Of a stretch of 16,644 nt of DNA, positions 14,426 to 16,644 are shown in pieces. The DNA lies in assembly GCA_903861445.1 (NCBI GenBank), contig CAIOUK010000112.1:1-16644 (forward strand), given 5' to 3'. The DNA comes from an uncultured Verrucomicrobia subdivision 3 bacterium (GTDB lineage Bacteria; Verrucomicrobiota; Verrucomicrobiia; Limisphaerales; UBA11358). Under the pieces are notes generated by a model that was not told the origin of the DNA, searched no databases, and saw nothing but the letters and a program-made list of their open reading frames with translations. Numbering within the stretch: position 1 is the stretch's first letter; the number at the start of each line of letters is the position of its first letter. Made by a program: the position numbers and the translations under genes.

Positions 14426-15567
14426 GGGAACAGACTCAGGACTGCCGTCGCTGCGCGTCCTGCCGCGCCGGGTTCGCCCAACGAAGCGATGATTTGGGTG
14501 AGCTGCGCCTTGATTTGCGTCCGTCGCGCTTCATCCTGCAACAATTCTAGCGCTGCGCCGGCCAGATTTTCCGGTGTCGCCTCGTGCTGGATGAACTCCG
14601 GATAAACCGGTTCGCCCGCGAGCAAATTCGGCATCGTCAGCGATTTCACCGTCACGATGCGTTTGGCGATCTGGTAGGTGAGCCACGACGTTTTGTAGAG
14701 CGTCACCGTCGGCACGCCGAAGAACGCGCACTCCATCGTTACTGTGCCGGTCGAGGCGAGGGCTACATCCGATTCCGCCAGCGCCCACGGCAGTTCGCCG
14801 ATCTGGATTTCCAGATTCGCGCCGAGCGATTTCGCCAGCGCCACCAAGGCCGGATTCGGCAAAACCATTTTTGCTTTCGCCGCTGGCAATTTTTCCTGAA
14901 TCAAATTCAGCGCGTCCATCATCACCGGCAGATGTCGTTGCAATTCGCTCTTACGACTGCCGGGCAGCAGCAGAATTTGCGATTTGCGATTTACGATTGA
15001 CGCGCCTTTCGCCAATCCGTTCGTAAATCGTAAATCGTCAGTCGTAAATCTCCCAATCATGGGGTGGCCGACAAACTCCACGCGTAATTGCGGCACGCGC
15101 TTGGCATACCAATCTTTCTCGAACGGGAAAATGCTCAGGAGCAGATCATAATCCCGCGCCAGTTTGTCCGCGCGACCCGGTCGCGACGCCCAGACTTGCG
15201 GCGAGACGAACTGGACGATCTTCGGATTCCAGGTGGAAAAGGGGTTTTCGCGGACATATTTTTTGACCGCCTGACCGAAGCGCAGGTTGAACCCGCCGTA
15301 ATCCACGCCGATGACCACGTCCGGCTTGCGCTCGATCGCCAGCGCGAGCAACTGGTTGAACAGCCGCCGGAATTTTAAAATATTTTTCAGCACGTCCGTG
15401 ATGCCGATGACCGAGTGCTGCGTCAGATCGAACGCCAGTTCCACGCCGGCGGCGGACATCTTCGCGCCGCCCGCACCGAAAAGCTGGGCGTCCGGCAACT
15501 GCCCGCGCAGTGCGGAAACGAGTTCCGCCGCGAGTAAATCACCGCTCGCCTCACCGGCGATGAGCAT
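14422..15567 (-). CDS. lpxB: Lipid-A-disaccharide synthase
   Basis: A peripheral inner-membrane GT19 glycosyltransferase of about 381 residues that joins 2,3-diacylglucosamine-1-phosphate to UDP-diacylglucosamine to make the lipid A disaccharide. Motifs seen are LIAGEASGDLLAAEL at the N-terminus, GVDYGGFNLRF, FVSPQVWASRPGRADK, IFPFEKDWYA, VEFVGHP, LLPGSRKSEL, ASTGTVTMECAFFGVPTVTLYKTS and MPNLLAGEPVYPEFIQ. I take the ATG at 15567. In-frame TTG codons at 15585 and 15609 are alternatives; TTG 15585 would give MKPKTFMLIAGEASGD, a fuller first strand. The linker between VGHP and LLPGSR is encoded by a palindromic repeat (14975-15050). The stop overlaps the next start by ATGA. Confidence 0.94.
   Translation of the reverse strand: MLIAGEASGDLLAAELVSALRGQLPDAQLFGAGGAKMSAAGVELAFDLTQHSVIGITDVLKNILKFRRLFNQLLALAIERKPDVVIGVDYGGFNLRFGQAVKKYVRENPFSTWNPKIVQFVSPQVWASRPGRADKLARDYDLLLSIFPFEKDWYAKRVPQLRVEFVGHPMIGRFTTDDLRFTNGLAKGASIVNRKSQILLLPGSRKSELQRHLPVMMDALNLIQEKLPAAKAKMVLPNPALVALAKSLGANLEIQIGELPWALAESDVALASTGTVTMECAFFGVPTVTLYKTSWLTYQIAKRIVTVKSLTMPNLLAGEPVYPEFIQHEATPENLAGAALELLQDEARRTQIKAQLTQIIASLGEPGAAGRAATAVLSLFP
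14975..15050. repeat. Palindromic element of inverted 7-base repeats, in frame inside lpxB
   Basis: Two arms face each other. The left arm (14975-15002) is about four copies of a GATTTRC-type 7-mer, some degenerate. The right arm (15020-15050) is about four copies of the reverse complement, GTAAATC. About 17 bases separate the arms. The unit does not occur as an array elsewhere in the window. It lies in the lpxB frame without a stop and encodes the linker just before the LLPGSR motif. The total linker length (about 30 residues) is near that of other LpxB proteins. Confidence 0.75.
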
Positions 15568-15589
15568 GAAGGTTTTTGGTTTCAACTTT

Positions 15590-16162
15590 CTAAAGTAAAT
15601 TGGCTTCAATTTCTAAAAACTCCTTGAGTTTGTCTGAAGGCAATTTTTGAGGAATTGAGGGCACTCGCTTGGCTTTGACTTTCAAAATAGCTGTGTAGAG
15701 ATATGGAAGATGTTCCCAAGTATCTCCTTCGGCTGTCAATCGTTCGATAATTCGGTCGTAGGCTGACTCATAATAAATTTGAATGTAATGAGCAAACCTG
15801 TGATAAACTTCATTCTGCTCTAGTCGGTAATTTTTTAGGTGAAATCCAACATCTTCAAAAAAATCAATCACATCTTCAACCGCTCCTTTGTCCTCTTTTT
15901 TTCCGAGAAGATGCAATGCGGCCGCGACACGAGCGGAACTCAGTCCAGCGAATCGATCATCTAATTTGTCAAGTCGGGTTTCTGATTTTTCTTCCCACGA
16001 TTGTTGGGAAATAAAAACACATAGAAACACGCCAAACGTAAGTAAAAGAAGAATCAAGTAAACTGGCGCATTTTGTAATATGGCGGTAACAGCTGCTAAC
16101 AATGATGCTAGTAATATGCTTAGCCCCTCTCTTTGAAAATGCCTGCGAAAAAAGTATATCAT
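15590..16162 (-). CDS. Membrane protein of unknown function, low G+C
   Basis: A 190-residue protein with a basic N-terminus, two transmembrane segments (about 13-30 and 33-51) and a C-terminal cytoplasmic-type domain rich in charged and aromatic residues. The domain contains VEDVIDFFEDVGFHLKNYRL and then FAHYIQIYYESAYDRII, a pattern that reminds me of DUF4760-like proteins, but I am not sure. It starts eight bases after the oxidoreductase stop and ends just before lpxB. Base composition differs sharply: 21 of 60 bases at 15841-15900 are G or C, against 37 of 60 in lpxB at 14461-14520. This suggests a recent insertion between two operon genes. Confidence 0.75.
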   Translation of the reverse strand: MIYFFRRHFQREGLSILLASLLAAVTAILQNAPVYLILLLLTFGVFLCVFISQQSWEEKSETRLDKLDDRFAGLSSARVAAALHLLGKKEDKGAVEDVIDFFEDVGFHLKNYRLEQNEVYHRFAHYIQIYYESAYDRIIERLTAEGDTWEHLPYLYTAILKVKAKRVPSIPQKLPSDKLKEFLEIEANLL

Positions 16163-16170
16163 AAAACAAA

Positions 16171-16644
16171 TTAAGATTTTTGATTCTGAATCTGCCGCGT
16201 GATTTCAAAGGCCAAGTCCAGCGCGCGTTTGCCGGCTTCGCCGCTGACCATCGGGGTTTGCTGCGCGCGGACGCATTCGACGAAATGTTGCAGTTCCAAT
16301 TTGAGCGGCTCGTCTTTGTTGATGGGCACGGGTTCACGCACGATTTTCCGTCCGGCAAATTCGCTGACGATGGCGGAGTCCTTGCCGATGCCGAGCTTGG
16401 CGGCGAGAATCTTTTTGATGAAGGGCGTTTCTTCCTCGCCATCGCGCGCGACGCGATAGAGAAATCCTTCCTGCACGCGGTAATCGAGCGAGATGTAGCA
16501 GGGATTCGTCGGGCCGCTGAAGACGCGGATCTTGCGCATCCGCTCCGGGCTGACGCGGCTGGCGGTGAGGTTGGCCACGCAGCCGTTGGCGAAACGCAGG
16601 CGCACGTTGGCGATGTCCTCGCTCTTGCTCAACACGGGAATGCC
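16171..16644 (-). CDS. Gfo/Idh/MocA-family oxidoreductase, C-terminal part (5' end outside window)
   Basis: The frame is open from the window edge to the TAA at 16173-16171, giving the last 157 codons. The sequence has the C-terminal alpha/beta domain of Gfo/Idh/MocA NAD(P)-dependent sugar oxidoreductases: ANVRLRFANGCVANLTASRVS, LKLELQHFVECV and the closing MVSGEAGKRALDLAFEITRQI (usual form P-x-VSGEDGLRAL-x-LA). The Rossmann domain is not in the window. An oxidoreductase of this family beside lpxB recalls GnnA, which oxidises UDP-GlcNAc at C3 for amide-linked lipid A. The 154-residue frame that starts with GTG at 16635 is only an internal part. Confidence 0.88.
   Translation of the reverse strand, partial: GIPVLSKSEDIANVRLRFANGCVANLTASRVSPERMRKIRVFSGPTNPCYISLDYRVQEGFLYRVARDGEEETPFIKKILAAKLGIGKDSAIVSEFAGRKIVREPVPINKDEPLKLELQHFVECVRAQQTPMVSGEAGKRALDLAFEITRQIQNQKS

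Noticed and set aside
14975..15050. 7-mer array considered as a CRISPR or as a simple tandem repeat
   Set aside because: Units are only seven bases, have no spacers and are arranged as inverted arms, so it is a palindromic element and not a CRISPR.
15270..15310. LpxB motif DYGGFN differs from the E. coli DAPDFN form; considered as loss of a catalytic residue
   Set aside because: A Gly at the second Asp position is, as far as I recall, common in other phyla (DYPGFN-type), so this looks like normal family variation.

Overview
The window looks like a chromosomal segment of a Verrucomicrobiota bacterium, most likely close to Pedosphaera/Limisphaerales. The reasons are dapL-type lysine synthesis, a lipid A gene (so a Gram-negative-type outer membrane), moderately high G+C, and start sites with no recognisable Shine-Dalgarno sequence. 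This placement is inferred from gene content and sequence style, not from a marker gene. The DNA is densely coded with housekeeping genes. I see no rRNA, tRNA, CRISPR array, transposase or phage gene, and no gene-free stretch over 300 bases.

Layout. (1) 1-1419, + strand: the 3' end of guaB (IMP dehydrogenase) and an aldo/keto reductase. (2) 1446-4877, - strand: a tightly overlapping four-gene run, NUDIX hydrolase > hypoxanthine phosphoribosyltransferase > CNT nucleoside transporter > secreted protein of unknown function, which reads as a nucleoside/purine salvage operon. (3) 4977-6998, + strand: an energy-transducing membrane operon (ExbB/TolQ-like, ExbD/TolR-like, TonB-like, membrane-anchored zinc ribbon) with every junction an ATGA overlap, followed by dapL (7076-8314). 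(4) 8350-11032, - strand: an MFS nucleoside-symporter-like gene, a tRNA-dihydrouridine synthase and a small membrane protein. (5) 11160-11526, + strand: two tiny membrane proteins (DUF3185-like and DUF1328-like). (6) 11546-16644, - strand: a Gfo/Idh/MocA oxidoreductase (cut by the window edge), a low-G+C membrane protein, lpxB, another small low-G+C membrane protein, a HIT protein and a Rep/UvrD-family helicase.

Most notable points. The ExbB/ExbD pair appears to lack both the ExbD transmembrane aspartate and one of the two ExbB pore threonines, although the operon is otherwise intact. The lpxB gene carries, in frame, a palindromic element built of inverted arrays of a 7-base unit, which forms the linker before the LLPGSR motif. 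Several promoters sit so close to the start codon that transcripts would be leaderless or nearly so. The 5' end of the MFS gene contains tandem hairpins with a T-rich run that resemble an attenuator.
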